Program-made: the position numbers and the translations under genes
Notes under the pieces: model-generated
What the model was told of the DNA's origin: nothing
The model's input: the letters and a program-made list of their open reading frames with translations, nothing else
Databases searched by the model: none
Assembly: GCF_021129305.1 (NCBI RefSeq)
Contig: NZ_JAJOMB010000034.1
Coordinates: 1-64,000, forward strand
Source of the DNA: Kineosporia babensis
GTDB taxonomy: Bacteria; Actinomycetota; Actinomycetes; Actinomycetales; Kineosporiaceae
Length of the DNA: 64,000 nt
Direction of reading: 5' to 3'
In this document: positions 63,588 to 64,000 of the stretch, piece by piece
Layout of the letters: each line of letters opens with the position of its first letter
How positions within the stretch are numbered: position 1 is the first letter of the stretch

Positions 63588-64000
63588 TCGACATCATCCT
63601 GGTGCTGATCATGCTCGGGTATGCGATATCCGGCTTCCGGCAGGGGCTGGTCGTCGGCCTGCTCTCGCTCGGCGGTTTCGTCGGGGGTGCGCTGCTGGCC
63701 ATGGTCTTCGTGCCGCAGCTGGTCTCCGGCCTGGAAGCGGGCACCCGGCGCTCGATCATCACCCTGCTCGCGGTCATCTTCACCGCCTGGGCCGGCCAGT
63801 TCATCGGTGCCCTGATCGGCGGGCGGATCCGGCAGGCCGTGCCCGAGGGCCCGGTGGCCTTCGCCGACCACATCGTCGGGGCCGGGGCCGGAGTGCTCGC
63901 GGTGGCCCTGGTGCTCTGGTTCGTGGCCGGCGCGGTTCGCGGCGGGCCGTCCGAGCAGCTGTCCCGCACCGTGGCCGAGTCCAAGGTGATCGGCACCATC
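63584..64000 (+). CDS. marP: MarP-like membrane serine protease, N-terminal part (cut by window edge)
   Basis: Only the first 139 residues are visible. They form a CvpA-like domain with four hydrophobic segments ([74 protein letters not shown]). The GTG overlaps the Nudix stop. In M. tuberculosis the equivalent gene (Rv3671c, acid-resistance protease MarP) adds a periplasmic trypsin-like domain after these helices; it should follow beyond the window. The protease half itself is inferred from synteny. Confidence 0.8.
   Translation, partial: MIDIILVLIMLGYAISGFRQGLVVGLLSLGGFVGGALLAMVFVPQLVSGLEAGTRRSIITLLAVIFTAWAGQFIGALIGGRIRQAVPEGPVAFADHIVGAGAGVLAVALVLWFVAGAVRGGPSEQLSRTVAESKVIGTI

Overview
The window is a very GC-rich actinobacterial chromosome segment, probably from a filamentous or sporulating actinomycete of the Kineosporia/Frankia/Streptomyces sort; the genus is a guess. 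The clearest anchor is the right third. Its gene order matches the Mycobacterium tuberculosis ponA2-whiB4-Rv3680-Rv3679-Rv3678A-Rv3678c-Rv3677c-crp-nth-Rv3672c-marP block (Rv3683 back to Rv3671c), with a metallophosphoesterase beyond ponA2. The same block surrounds wblA in Streptomyces.

Layout. 1-9.1 kb: S9 peptidase, secreted acidic protein, threonine deaminase (with an IdeR/DtxR-like palindrome at its start), 6-phosphogluconate dehydrogenase, PASTA-like membrane protein and a CNNM/CorC-type protein. 9.4-15.4 kb: PPK2 polyphosphate kinase, Sfp-type phosphopantetheinyl transferase and an unrecognised 1303-residue membrane protein with ACT-like C-terminal segments. 15.4-22.7 kb: six tightly packed minus-strand genes that read as a compact type IV secretion-like apparatus (VirB2-, VirB3/PrgI-, VirB4-, VirB6-, VirB8- and VirB1-like), with no relaxase or coupling protein in the window. 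23-26 kb: acyltransferase, small membrane protein, upp, tadA and tRNA-Ser(CGA).

26-29.3 kb: a mirror-image pair of roadblock/LC7 + DUF4388 genes. 29.7-41 kb: DUF4262, LytR_C and VapB-named small proteins, tRNA-Ser(GGA), SRP RNA, dnaX, serine hydrolase, recR, DUF5063, ask-asd and a second S9 peptidase. 41-48 kb is accessory: a hexapeptide-repeat protein ending in a (Cys-x-x)9 tract, a secreted protein, a Scr1-type regulator with two small partners, and an FHA-wHTH/Ser-Thr kinase pair. 48-50 kb: fused PabA-PabB and tRNA-Pro(CGG). 50-64 kb: cell wall and redox block (metallophosphoesterase, YqeY-like, PBP, WhiB4/WblA, two ArsA-like ATPases, DUF4177, RidA, MerR, MBL hydrolase, Crp, nth, CoA pyrophosphatase, start of MarP).

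A recurring signal is a TAnnnT -10 box placed 6-7 nt before the start codon (dnaX, recR, plsC, upp, the DUF4177 gene, the MBL gene, nth) or before a tRNA, which predicts many leaderless transcripts. Strong hairpins separate most convergent gene pairs. No CRISPR array, IS element or prophage was seen.
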